64,000 bases of DNA from Psychromarinibacter sp048262455. Lineage in GTDB: Bacteria; Pseudomonadota; Alphaproteobacteria; Rhodobacterales; Rhodobacteraceae. Under the pieces are notes generated by a model that saw only the letters and a program-made list of their open reading frames with translations, did not search any database and had not been told where the DNA came from. The position numbers and the translations under genes are program-made. The stretch covers positions 35,366-99,365 of the forward strand of contig JBLXFD010000015.1 of the NCBI GenBank assembly GCA_048262455.1. The letters are read 5' to 3'. Below, in pieces: positions 18,532 to 26,507 of the stretch. The stretch's first letter is position 1; each line of letters begins with the position of its first letter.

Positions 18532-19319
18532 GCAGGCGGCCCTCGCCACGGCGGATCGCGCTTGTCGAAGAAGGCGGCGATGCCGTCCTGGGTCTCGTCC
18601 GTCTCCCAGCAGTCGGCCAGTGCATTCGCCGTCATCTCCGCCGCCTGCGCCGGATCGGCCGCGCCCAGCCTGCGGCACAGCGCCTTGGCGGCGGCCACCG
18701 CGCCCGGGGCGCAGGTCAGCGCGTGTACCAGCTCCTCCTCCACCGCCGCGTCGAGATCTTCGGCGGGGCAGCTGCGCGCCACCAGTCCTGCGCGCATCAG
18801 GAAAGCGGTGTCGAAGGGGCGGCCGGTGAAGAACACCTGCCGCGCGAAGGCCTGCCCCATGCGTCCGACGACGAAGGGGCCGATGGTGGCGGGGATCAGC
18901 CCCAGCCGCGTCTCGGTCAGGGCAAAGCGGGTGTCCTCGGCCGCCACCACCAGATCGCAGACCGCCACCAGCCCCAGCCCGCCGCCGTAGGCCGCGCCGT
19001 GGACCCGGCCGATCAAGGGCTTGGGCAGCGCGTCCCACAGGCCCAGCATCCCCGCCAGCTTGCGCGCCTCGGCGATCTTGCCTGCCCGGTCCGCATCGGC
19101 CTGCGCGCGCATCCAGTTGAGGTCCCCCCCGGCGCAGAAGGTCCGGCCCTCCGCCGACAGCACCACCGCGCGCACCGCGTCGTCCACGGCCAGCGCCCGC
19201 GCCGCGTCTGTCAGCTCTGCGATCATCGCCGCGTTCATCGCGTTGTGCTTGTCCGGGCGCGACAGCACCAGCCGCGCCACGCCGCCCCCGGTCGTCAGCC
19301 TGATGGTCTCGTAGGTCAT
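18528..19319 (-). CDS. Enoyl-CoA hydratase, methylglutaconyl-CoA hydratase-like
   Basis: Crotonase-fold enzyme of 263 residues. Oxyanion-hole segments are FCAGGDLNWMR near residue 62 and GAAYGGGLGLVAVCD near residue 105; the catalytic Glu region is in ETRLGLIPATIGPFV. The FCAGGDLNWM form and the coupling (ATGA) to an HMG-CoA lyase gene upstream point to methylglutaconyl-CoA hydratase of leucine/isovalerate breakdown (LiuC/AtuE type). The usual partners, isovaleryl-CoA dehydrogenase and methylcrotonyl-CoA carboxylase, are not in the window. Confidence 0.82.
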   Translation of the reverse strand: MTYETIRLTTGGGVARLVLSRPDKHNAMNAAMIAELTDAARALAVDDAVRAVVLSAEGRTFCAGGDLNWMRAQADADRAGKIAEARKLAGMLGLWDALPKPLIGRVHGAAYGGGLGLVAVCDLVVAAEDTRFALTETRLGLIPATIGPFVVGRMGQAFARQVFFTGRPFDTAFLMRAGLVARSCPAEDLDAAVEEELVHALTCAPGAVAAAKALCRRLGAADPAQAAEMTANALADCWETDETQDGIAAFFDKRDPPWRGPPA

Positions 19320-20185
19320 GTCGCCTCCCGCTGCCCCGCGCCTAGCCCCGCCAGCAGCGCCTCGGCCTCCGCCAGCACCGCGCGGTCGATGCCGGTGACG
19401 AACCCCCGCGCCTCCAGCATCTCCACCAGCGCGCCGGTGGCAAGGTTGCCCTTGGCGCCCGGCGCGTAGGGGCAGCCGCCAAGGCCGCCCACGGCGCTGT
19501 CGAAGGTACGCAGCCCCAGGTCCAGCGCCACCGCCACGTTGTCCAGCGCCTGCCCGCCGGTGTCGTGGAAATGCCCGGCGAGGCGCTCCACCGGCACCGC
19601 TTCCGCCACCGCCTCCAACATGCGGCCCGTGGCCTCGGGGGTGGCGCGGCCGATGGTGTCGCCCAGCGAGACCTGCACGCAGCCCATGCGGTCCAGCGCC
19701 TCTGCCACCCGGCGCACCGCCCCGGGCGCCACCGCGCCGGTGTAAGGGCAGTCGACGACGCAGGAGACATAGCCGCGCACCGGGATGCCCCGGTCCCGCG
19801 CCGCCGCCATGACGGGCACGAAACGCTCGATGCTTTCGGCGATGGAGCAGTTGATGTTCTTCTGGCTGAAGGCCTCGGAGGCCGCGGCAAAGACCGCCAC
19901 TTCGTCCGCCCCCGCCGCCGCCGCGGCCTCGAACCCGCGCATGTTGGGGGTCAGGACCGCGTAATCCGTGCCGGGCGCGCGGGTGATGCCGGCCATCACC
20001 TCGGCCGCGTCGGCCAGCTGCGGCACCCACTTGGGCGAGACAAAGCTGGTGGCCTCGATCTTGCGGAAACCGGCGCGCGACAGGGTGTCGATCAAGGCGA
20101 TCTTGGTGGCGGTGGGCACCTCGGCCTTCTCGTTCTGCAGCCCGTCGCGGGGGCCCACCTCGTAGATGCAGACGCTGGCCGTCAT
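19316..20185 (-). CDS. mvaB: Hydroxymethylglutaryl-CoA lyase
   Basis: TIM-barrel lyase of 289 residues that splits HMG-CoA into acetoacetate and acetyl-CoA, the last step of leucine breakdown. The family start EVGPRDGLQNE is at residues 9-19, metal ligands lie in HFHDTGGQALDN, and the C-terminal glycine loop with the active-site cysteine is GGLGGCPYAPGAKGN. The start ATASVCIYEVGP-side ATG at 20185 is used because family members begin just before VGPRDGLQNE. Overlaps the downstream hydratase by ATGA; the two likely act in one pathway. Confidence 0.9.
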   Translation of the reverse strand: MTASVCIYEVGPRDGLQNEKAEVPTATKIALIDTLSRAGFRKIEATSFVSPKWVPQLADAAEVMAGITRAPGTDYAVLTPNMRGFEAAAAAGADEVAVFAAASEAFSQKNINCSIAESIERFVPVMAAARDRGIPVRGYVSCVVDCPYTGAVAPGAVRRVAEALDRMGCVQVSLGDTIGRATPEATGRMLEAVAEAVPVERLAGHFHDTGGQALDNVAVALDLGLRTFDSAVGGLGGCPYAPGAKGNLATGALVEMLEARGFVTGIDRAVLAEAEALLAGLGAGQREAT

Positions 20186-20352
20186 GCGCGGACGCTCCTT
20201 CCGGCAGGCGCACGGCGCCCGGGTTCCGGCGAGGCTAGACGCCGCCGGGCCTTGCGGCAAGCCGGGGCGGTTCAGGCAAGCGGATCCAGTTCGAACCCAT
20301 GCCCTGAGACGCAAGTGACTGAAACCGCTCAATTATCATCCATGAGAAGTCA

Positions 20353-20429
20353 TGGTACCGCCTCCCTGGCTTGAACAGGGGACCTCTGGATCCACAATCC
20401 AGCGCTCTAACCAACTGAGCTAAGGCGGC
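20353..20429 (-). tRNA. tRNA-His(GTG), no encoded G-1, A73
   Basis: Complete cloverleaf on the minus strand. Acceptor arms GCCGCCT/AGGCGGT, D arm GCTC/GAGC, anticodon stem CTGGA/TCCAG with loop TTGTGGA (anticodon GTG), T arm CCCTG/CAGGG with TTCAAGC, and an encoded CCA. The base before G1 is T, so there is no G-1, and the discriminator is A instead of C. That is the atypical tRNA-His known from a large alphaproteobacterial clade, so the call fits the host. Confidence 0.95.
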
Positions 20430-20590
20430 ACTCAGGGGCGCGAAGTAGCCAAGGCGCGGCGTGAATGCAAGAGGGTAGCACCCGCGCCCGGCCAAAAAAC
20501 CGCCCGCCCCGCGCCGCAGCGCCTCCCTGCCCCTTGCCCGGCGCGCAAGGCTGCGCTACCGGCGGGCACGATCACTCAGCGAGGCCTGTC

Positions 20591-20788
20591 ATGGGAATCA
20601 ACAAGCAAAGCGATATCGAGGCGAACCTGCAGATCGGACCCACCTCTGAGGGGATGGTTCGGCTGTACATCGAGGGCGAGGGAATCGAGATCCCGCTCGA
20701 CTTCGAACCCGAGGAAGCCGAGGAAATCGCCGAGGAAATCCGCGCCGCCGCCGCCCGCGCCCGGAAGGCCGCGCCGCGCCGCAAGTAG
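20591..20788 (+). CDS. Small acidic protein, DUF6324-like
   Basis: 65-residue cytosolic protein. It starts MGINKQSDIEANLQIGPTSE, carries a DFEPEEAEEIAEEI acidic amphipathic helix, and ends in a basic ARARKAAPRRK tail. It resembles the short DUF6324 proteins common in Rhodobacterales, of unknown function. The start is set by the length of that family. A compact hairpin plus TTTAT follows the stop. It is monocistronic between tRNA-His and the vWA-Hint gene. Confidence 0.75.
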   Translation: MGINKQSDIEANLQIGPTSEGMVRLYIEGEGIEIPLDFEPEEAEEIAEEIRAAAARARKAAPRRK

Positions 20789-20807
20789 GCGGAACGTTTC
20801 GCCTTTA
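20787..20807 (+). terminator. Probable terminator after the DUF6324-like gene
   Basis: Hairpin AGGCGGAA/TTTCGCCT (one G-T pair, very tight loop) overlapping the stop codon and followed by TTAT. Weak to moderate by appearance. Confidence 0.45.
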
Positions 20808-20915
20808 TCCAAAATCCGCCACAAATCCGGCGAATTATCAACTCACCCGCCCCGTACATCCAAGGGATCAGCGCCGCCGACATTTCATGGCGCGGAGTGA
20901 TTTGGAGCACGGGTT

Positions 20916-22481
20916 TTGGCACAGGTCGAACAGACCGATACCGGCGTTGTGAAAGGTGGCCCCGCCACGCTTTCGTCGAGGGTTTCGGAAGAGACCGGCG
21001 AAACGCTGGACTTCTCGTTCGACGTCACCACCAACGGCATCATGTCCCCGGTGGACATCAACATCGCGCTGGTGATCGACGCCTCCGGCTCTACCGGCAA
21101 CGATTCCGGCAGCGACCTGGACGGCGACGGCATCAACGAGACGGTGCTGGAGGCCGAGTTCATGGCCGCCAAGGCGCTGTTCCAGTCGATGCTGGACGCG
21201 GGCTATACCGGCGACGAGGTCGAGATCACGCTGATCGGCTACAGCGGCGGCGCCATGACCGTGGGCACCTACAACCTAGACCAGCAGGACGAGTTCAACG
21301 CTGTCTTCGAGCAGGCGATCACGCCCCAGGGCGCCACGAACTACGACATCGCCCTCGACGAGGTGATTTCTGCCTGGAACGGCATCAACACCGATGCCAA
21401 CCCGGACAACAACATCGACGCGACCGACAGCAACCACGTCATCTTCCTGTCGGACGGCGAGGTGACCGAGGGCGGCACCGATTTCTCCGACGAGCGGGCG
21501 ATCCTGGAGGGCACCTACAACGCCTCGATCTCGGCCGTCGGCGTCGGGTCCGCTAGCAGCCTGCCGACGCTGAACATGATCGACAACACCAACGGCGCGG
21601 TGAAGGTCACGGACCTGTCGCAGCTGGTGGACGCGGTGTCGGCCCCGCCGCAGTCGCTTTCGGGCCTGCAGTCGGTCGAGGTGCTGATCGACGGCGTCAG
21701 CTACGGCACCTATTCCCCCGGCGACGGCGTGCTGACCCAGACGCCGCTGGGCTATCACATGAGCACCGGCCGGATCGCGGACTTTCCCTACAAGGCGGGG
21801 GAGTTCATGGACATCGACTTCATCGCGCGGTTCGACACGGGCGAGCAGCTGGCCACCCAGCACACGGTCTTCATGCCCGCCATGGTCTGTTTCGCCGCAG
21901 GCACGCTGATCCAGACGCCCGAGGGCCCGCGCGCCATCGAGACGCTGCGGCCCGGCGATACCGTCTGCCTTGCCGGTGGCGGCACCGCCCCGCTGCGCTG
22001 GCTGGGGCGGCGGCACATCAGCGCCGGGATGCTGCGCGGCAGCCCCTCGCTGCGCCCGGTCCGCATCGCCGCAAACGCCTTCGGCCCCGGCAGCCCGGCG
22101 CGGGACCTCGTGGTCTCTCCGCAGCATCGCATCCAGTTGGACGGCTGGCGGGTGGAGCTGCTGTTCGGCGAGGACGCGGGCGTGCTGGTGCCGGCGGAAA
22201 CGCTGCTGAACGACCGCACCGTCACCCGGGCGCGGGACCTCAAGGACGTGACCTACTGCCACATGATGTTCGACCGGCACGAGATCGTGCTGGCCGAGGG
22301 TCTGGCCGCGGAAAGCCTGCACGCCGGCCCCGCGCTCTGGTCCATGCCAGAGGCCGCCCGGCAGGAGCTGTTCGCGATCTTCCCCGAGCTGCAGGCAGGC
22401 CCCGGCGCCGCGCGCCAATGCACCGCCCGCCCGGTGCTGAAACGCCACGAGGCGCGGGTGCTGGCCGAGGCCTTCGCCTGA
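20916..22481 (+). CDS. von Willebrand A domain protein with C-terminal Hint domain
   Basis: 521-residue protein, probably secreted or surface-associated, with no Sec signal visible. Residues about 45-240 form a vWA domain with a MIDAS motif DASGSTG (DxSxS) and the later LSDGEVTEGG. An acidic insert SGSDLDGDGIN looks calcium-binding. A Hint_2 domain starts near residue 325 (CFAAGTLIQTPEGPRAIETL) with the conserved SPQHRIQL histidine. Hint modules of this kind are autoproteolytic in hedgehog and inteins, but here nothing folds after it except about 80 residues. A TTG start is used because GGAG lies 8 bases upstream. Function unknown; the Hint part may process or anchor the protein. Confidence 0.8.
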   Translation: MAQVEQTDTGVVKGGPATLSSRVSEETGETLDFSFDVTTNGIMSPVDINIALVIDASGSTGNDSGSDLDGDGINETVLEAEFMAAKALFQSMLDAGYTGDEVEITLIGYSGGAMTVGTYNLDQQDEFNAVFEQAITPQGATNYDIALDEVISAWNGINTDANPDNNIDATDSNHVIFLSDGEVTEGGTDFSDERAILEGTYNASISAVGVGSASSLPTLNMIDNTNGAVKVTDLSQLVDAVSAPPQSLSGLQSVEVLIDGVSYGTYSPGDGVLTQTPLGYHMSTGRIADFPYKAGEFMDIDFIARFDTGEQLATQHTVFMPAMVCFAAGTLIQTPEGPRAIETLRPGDTVCLAGGGTAPLRWLGRRHISAGMLRGSPSLRPVRIAANAFGPGSPARDLVVSPQHRIQLDGWRVELLFGEDAGVLVPAETLLNDRTVTRARDLKDVTYCHMMFDRHEIVLAEGLAAESLHAGPALWSMPEAARQELFAIFPELQAGPGAARQCTARPVLKRHEARVLAEAFA

Positions 22482-22485
22482 GCCC

Positions 22486-22947
<462 letters not shown>

Positions 22948-22959
22948 GGCGATCATCAT

Positions 22960-22974
22960 GAACAATGGGTGAAC
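22960..22974 (-). promoter_or_regulatory. LexA (SOS) box of mmcB
   Basis: Reads GTTC-N7-GTTC on the coding strand of mmcB, the alphaproteobacterial LexA direct-repeat consensus. It is placed 0-12 bases before the possible mmcB starts, in the expected repressor position. Confidence 0.85.
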
Positions 22975-23069
22975 AAAAATCAAGCGCCCCGCGCGCGGCG
23001 CCCCCTTGTCGAACCGGGGTGCGCGCCTTATCTCGGGGATCAGGCGGTCTGCCCTTCCCGTGCCGAGGT

Positions 23070-23238
23070 CATATTCCGGTGGCCTTAATCACTTCCGAGG
23101 GAGCTGGCTCTGTCGAGGCCCTGGCTTCGTTACCTGGCGCCCACCTGTTCATACAGGCTCTCGGGAATTCCAATCCTCCACGTTTGTGGTGGTCCCGCCC
23201 GTTACCAAGCCCCCGCCGGCCCCGCCGGCGGGGGTTTG
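23070..23238 (+). ncRNA. Candidate structured non-coding RNA ending in a strong terminator
   Basis: The 372 bases between mmcB and the next gene hold no convincing ORF but show RNA-like structure. There is a -10-like CATATT at 23070-23075, so a transcript would start near 23082. A closing stem pairs CCGA/GAGC (23095-23104) with GCTC/TCGG (23157-23164), and there are small hairpins CCTG-TTCATA-CAGG and CCAC-GTTT-GTGG. A perfect 11-bp terminator follows. The length of about 155 nt would suit a 6S-type RNA, but I could not match the sequence to 6S or SRP RNA. Identity is open. Confidence 0.42.
23210..23238 (+). terminator. Strong intrinsic terminator of the candidate ncRNA
   Basis: Perfect 11-bp stem CCCCCGCCGGC / GCCGGCGGGGG (23210-23220 with 23224-23234), CCC loop, followed by TTTG. 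It lies 110 bases before the next gene, whose own promoter would be downstream of it. Confidence 0.8.
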
Positions 23239-23346
23239 TCGTTCCGGCCCCGCGGTTCAGACCTGCCGTTCAGACCCGTGCGCTCTTGGGCTGTTACGCG
23301 CCGCGCGCTATGTTACCGGGAACGAAGGCGCCGAGGGGGAAGGTAG

Positions 23347-24669
23347 ATGAGCGACAGCGACAGGGGCCTGACCCCCGCCGAGACGCAGGGGCTGCGCTAT
23401 GCGCAGGAGCTGGAGGGCCACCTTGGCTGGCTGGACAGCTTCACCTCGGCCGCGCTGGCGGTGCTGGCGGTGGCCTCGGGAATCTACACCTACCTCGGCG
23501 TGTCCTCGCTGCTGGACGACAACGGCGCGCTCTCTTTCTTCGCGGCCATGGCCTATTCGATCGCGGTCTCGGTCGGCATCTTCGTCTTCTGGTCCTACAT
23601 GATGCGCCTGCTGCCGGCGGTGCGGTCCACCTCCTCTCGGATAGGGCTGTTCGCCTCGATGCTGCTGGGCTGCGCGGCCATCGTCGCCATGTCCAGCTGG
23701 CTCAACGCGGCGGCGCTGGCCGGTGCGGCGGCCGTGGAACAGCACCTTGCCACCACGGTGCAGCAATACCAGGGCTCGCTGGAACGCGCCCATTCCATCG
23801 CCATCTCCGGGCAGGCGCTGGAACGGGACGTGGCGCGGGTGCGCCAGAGCTTCGAGGACCTGTCCGAGCAGGAGGCGTCGGGCCAGCTGTCCGGCCTCGC
23901 CGGGCGCGGCGCGGTCTTCCGGGTGCTGCGGCAGAAGTCAGAGGAACTGGCGGCGCTGGAGGCGCAGATCGGCAGCCAGGCCGCCGCCATCGCCCAGGCC
24001 TTCGCCGAGGGCAACGCGATCCTCAGCCGGATGCGCGCCCTGACGGTGGAACCGGGGCCCGTGGAACAACGCTCCGTCGCCTTCTCGGAAGAGGCGGTGC
24101 GGCTGGCCGGCGTCATCACCACGCTCCGGCAGCTGTCGGTGGCGCCGCTGGTGGTGCGCTCGGCCAACGACCTGTCCGCCTCGGTGGTGCTGCCGGAGGT
24201 GGCGGAGATCCGCAACGAGCAGTCCACCACCATCGAATCGGTGCTGACCGTGCTGGCGCAGCGGGCAGAGACCCTGCGGCAGGCGGCAGAGGCGGTGATC
24301 TCGCTGCCGCAGCCGGCCGACATCACCTATACCCCGGTCTCCGCCGCCGACGCGGTGATCCTTTACGCCGGCAACTTCATCCCCTCCTGGGCCGGCGCCG
24401 TGGCCATCGACCTGCTGCCGGCGGTGCTGGTGTTCATCGTCATGGTCACCCAGGCCGCCATCCGCCAGGGGCGCGGGCGCGCGGGGGTGGAGGATACGCT
24501 GACCCTGTCGGAATTCCGCGCCGCCCTGGGGGCCGTACGCGAGGTGGAACTGGCGCTGGCGCGCAACGCCGATCCCGCGCCGCCAAAGCCCGCGCCCGCC
24601 GCGGAACCCATCGGCCCGGTCCTGCCGGAGCCCAAGGTGCAGCGGTTCAAGGCCGCGGGGGATGACTAG
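23347..24669 (+). CDS. Unrecognised inner-membrane protein with central coiled coil
   Basis: 440-residue protein with no family recognised. Hydrophobic helices lie at about 33-55, 60-85, 95-125 and 365-385. Between them is a long alanine- and glutamate-rich region (about 130-350) of coiled-coil character, probably periplasmic. The C-terminal cytosolic tail is proline-rich. The topology recalls membrane proteins that scaffold periplasmic partners. The last 8 bases overlap the next gene, which encodes an exported ClpP-fold protein, so the two are translationally coupled and likely form one complex. No further functional call is justified. Confidence 0.7.
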   Translation: MSDSDRGLTPAETQGLRYAQELEGHLGWLDSFTSAALAVLAVASGIYTYLGVSSLLDDNGALSFFAAMAYSIAVSVGIFVFWSYMMRLLPAVRSTSSRIGLFASMLLGCAAIVAMSSWLNAAALAGAAAVEQHLATTVQQYQGSLERAHSIAISGQALERDVARVRQSFEDLSEQEASGQLSGLAGRGAVFRVLRQKSEELAALEAQIGSQAAAIAQAFAEGNAILSRMRALTVEPGPVEQRSVAFSEEAVRLAGVITTLRQLSVAPLVVRSANDLSASVVLPEVAEIRNEQSTTIESVLTVLAQRAETLRQAAEAVISLPQPADITYTPVSAADAVILYAGNFIPSWAGAVAIDLLPAVLVFIVMVTQAAIRQGRGRAGVEDTLTLSEFRAALGAVREVELALARNADPAPPKPAPAAEPIGPVLPEPKVQRFKAAGDD

Positions 24670-25423
24670 GCCCGGCACCGCCGCCCGGGCGATCAAGGCG
24701 ATCCTGCTGGTGCAGGTGGGCATCGCCGCGATCCTCTTCGGGCGCGACCTTGCCGGCACCCTGCCCCAGCTTGGCATGACCTCGCCCGCCCCGCAGATCG
24801 ACCGCCCGATCCGCCCCGGCGACCAGACCCGGCAGTACGACCCCGCGCAGCTGCCCGCCCGTCCGCCGCGCCCCGGCACCGATGTGCCTGCCTCGGGCGA
24901 CCTGCCCAGCCGCCTGCAGTTCGAGCGGGACCGGGCCGAGCCGTCGTTGCTGAAGATGACCGGCACCATCGCCGCCGGCGACGCCGCGCGCTTCGCCGAC
25001 TGGCTGGCCACCAGCGGCAACGGGGTCGAGCAGGTGCGGCTGAACAGCCCCGGCGGCTCGGTCACCGACGCGCTGGAGATCGGTCGCACCCTGCGCGGGC
25101 TGGAGGTGGCGACCGAGGTGGCGGCGGGCGAGATCTGCCTGTCCGCCTGCCCCTACCTGCTGGCCGCCGGGACCACCCGCAGCACCGGCGAGGACGCCTT
25201 TGTCGGGGTGCACCAGCACTACTTTGACGAGAACACGGTGCTGCCGGCCTTCCTCGCCGTCGAGGACATCCAGCGCGGCCAGGGCGAGGTTCTGCGCTAC
25301 TTGGTGGAGATGGGGGTGGACCCCATGCTGATGTCCCACGCGCTGGTCACGCCGCCGGAAGAGATCTACCTGCTGATCCGCGAGGAGCTGGAGGAGTACC
25401 GGCTGGTCACCACCGAAGGCTGA
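24662..25423 (+). CDS. Exported ClpP/crotonase-fold protein (COG3904-like)
   Basis: 253-residue protein with an N-terminal signal anchor (about residues 10-28), a proline-rich linker (41-75) and a ClpP-like domain (95-250). The domain has LNSPGG at 127-132 and a candidate nucleophile Ser161 in ICLSACPYLLAAG, with His184 in VGVHQHYFD. The set is close to the Ser-His of ClpP-type serine proteases, including membrane-facing NfeD/SppA relatives, so periplasmic protease activity is plausible but not certain. Its start lies inside the 3' end of the coiled-coil membrane protein gene. Confidence 0.75.
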   Translation: MTRPGTAARAIKAILLVQVGIAAILFGRDLAGTLPQLGMTSPAPQIDRPIRPGDQTRQYDPAQLPARPPRPGTDVPASGDLPSRLQFERDRAEPSLLKMTGTIAAGDAARFADWLATSGNGVEQVRLNSPGGSVTDALEIGRTLRGLEVATEVAAGEICLSACPYLLAAGTTRSTGEDAFVGVHQHYFDENTVLPAFLAVEDIQRGQGEVLRYLVEMGVDPMLMSHALVTPPEEIYLLIREELEEYRLVTTEG

Positions 25424-25488
25424 AGCGATTGTCGTAATCGTGCTATTCCACGCACAATTCCATCGCAAAACACCGCCGGATTGCCTGA

Positions 25489-25956
25489 TCAGAACGCTTC
25501 CGGCTGCGCCTCTCGCGCCATGTGATCCAGCACTGCGTTGACGAACTTCGGCTCCCGCCCCTCGGGGAAGAACGCCTTGGCCACGTCCACGTATTCCGTG
25601 ATCACCACCTTCGGAGGCGCCGCCTTTTTGGCCAGTTCGGCCCCGGCCGCCCGGAACAGCGCGCGCAACGTGGGGTCGATCCGCTTGATCGGCCATTTTT
25701 CCACCAGCGCCCGATCGGTCAGTTGGTCGATCCAGGCCTGACGCTCCACCGCCGTCTCCAGCACCATGCGGAAATGGTCGATGTCGCCCTCGACCATGTC
25801 GCCGGACCCGTCCGCCGCCTCGGCGCCGAAGCGGAAGTCCTCGAACTCCCGGCGGACCTTGTCGATGCTGACGTTGATCGCCTCCATCTGGAACAGCGCC
25901 TGCACCGCGTAAAGCCGCGAGGCGCTTTTCATCTGGCGTTTGCTGGGCGCGCTCAT
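25489..25956 (-). CDS. nusB: Transcription antitermination factor NusB
   Basis: All-helical RNA-binding protein of 155 residues that joins NusE, NusA and NusG on boxA RNA to allow rRNA transcription through. The start region SKRQMKSASRLYAVQALFQME and the C-terminal block PPKVVITEYVDVAKAFF with KFVNAVLDHMA match the family. It overlaps ribH by ATGA; ribH-nusB coupling is widespread in bacteria. Confidence 0.93.
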   Translation of the reverse strand: MSAPSKRQMKSASRLYAVQALFQMEAINVSIDKVRREFEDFRFGAEAADGSGDMVEGDIDHFRMVLETAVERQAWIDQLTDRALVEKWPIKRIDPTLRALFRAAGAELAKKAAPPKVVITEYVDVAKAFFPEGREPKFVNAVLDHMAREAQPEAF

Positions 25957-26504
25957 GCGATGTCCGATCCCTCGCCCGAGCCCGCCAGCCGGTACTCTCC
26001 GCCCGCCGGCTTGAAGCCCAGCCCGCCCTTGGGACGGCCCCAGCGCCGGGCCAGCGCGACCAGGTGCAGCGCCGCCGCCGCCGCGCCGCCGCCCTTGTCC
26101 TGCCCCGCCGCCTCGGCGCGGACCTCGGCCTGGGCGCGGTTTTCCACCGTCAGGATGCCGTTGCCGATGTTGCAGCCCTGCAGGTTCAGCAGCGTCAGCG
26201 CGCGCGAGCTGTCGTTGCAGACCGTGTCGTAATGGGTGGTCTCGCCGCGGATCACGCAGCCCAGCGCCACGTAGCCGTCGAAGTTCGACAGCCGGTGCGC
26301 GCTGGCGATCGCCGCGGGCACTTCCAGCGCGCCGGGCACCTCGACCAGATCGACCTCGGCGCCGGCCTCCTTGGCCATGGCGCGGGCGCCGGCGACCAGT
26401 TGGTCGGCGATGTCGCGGTAGTAGGGCGCGACGACGATCAGCAGCTTCACCGGGTCCTCGAAAGAGGGCAGCGGCAGCGTGTAGTGGGTTTCCGAACCGG
26501 CCAT
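25953..26504 (-). CDS. ribH: 6,7-dimethyl-8-ribityllumazine synthase
   Basis: Penultimate enzyme of riboflavin synthesis, 183 residues. It condenses 5-amino-6-ribitylaminouracil with 3,4-dihydroxy-2-butanone 4-phosphate, the product of the gene just upstream. Family marks are VPGALEVPAAIA, ALGCVIRGETTHYD with the catalytic histidine, and the ENRAQAEVRAEAAGQDKGGGAA tail block. It starts 4 bases after ribB and overlaps nusB, so translation is linked along ribBX-ribH-nusB. Confidence 0.94.
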   Translation of the reverse strand: MAGSETHYTLPLPSFEDPVKLLIVVAPYYRDIADQLVAGARAMAKEAGAEVDLVEVPGALEVPAAIASAHRLSNFDGYVALGCVIRGETTHYDTVCNDSSRALTLLNLQGCNIGNGILTVENRAQAEVRAEAAGQDKGGGAAAAALHLVALARRWGRPKGGLGFKPAGGEYRLAGSGEGSDIA

Positions 26505-26507
26505 CGT

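Noticed and set aside
20353..20429. tRNA-His as integration site of a mobile element
   Set aside because: No integrase and no repeat of the tRNA 3' end were seen near it.
20916..22481. Intein splicing in the vWA-Hint gene
   Set aside because: There is no C-terminal His-Asn splice junction and no following extein.
23082..23238. Calling the RNA 6S or SRP RNA
   Set aside because: The SRP loop motif GGAAGCAGCC is absent. The 6S match is confined to a general stem, so the identity is left open.
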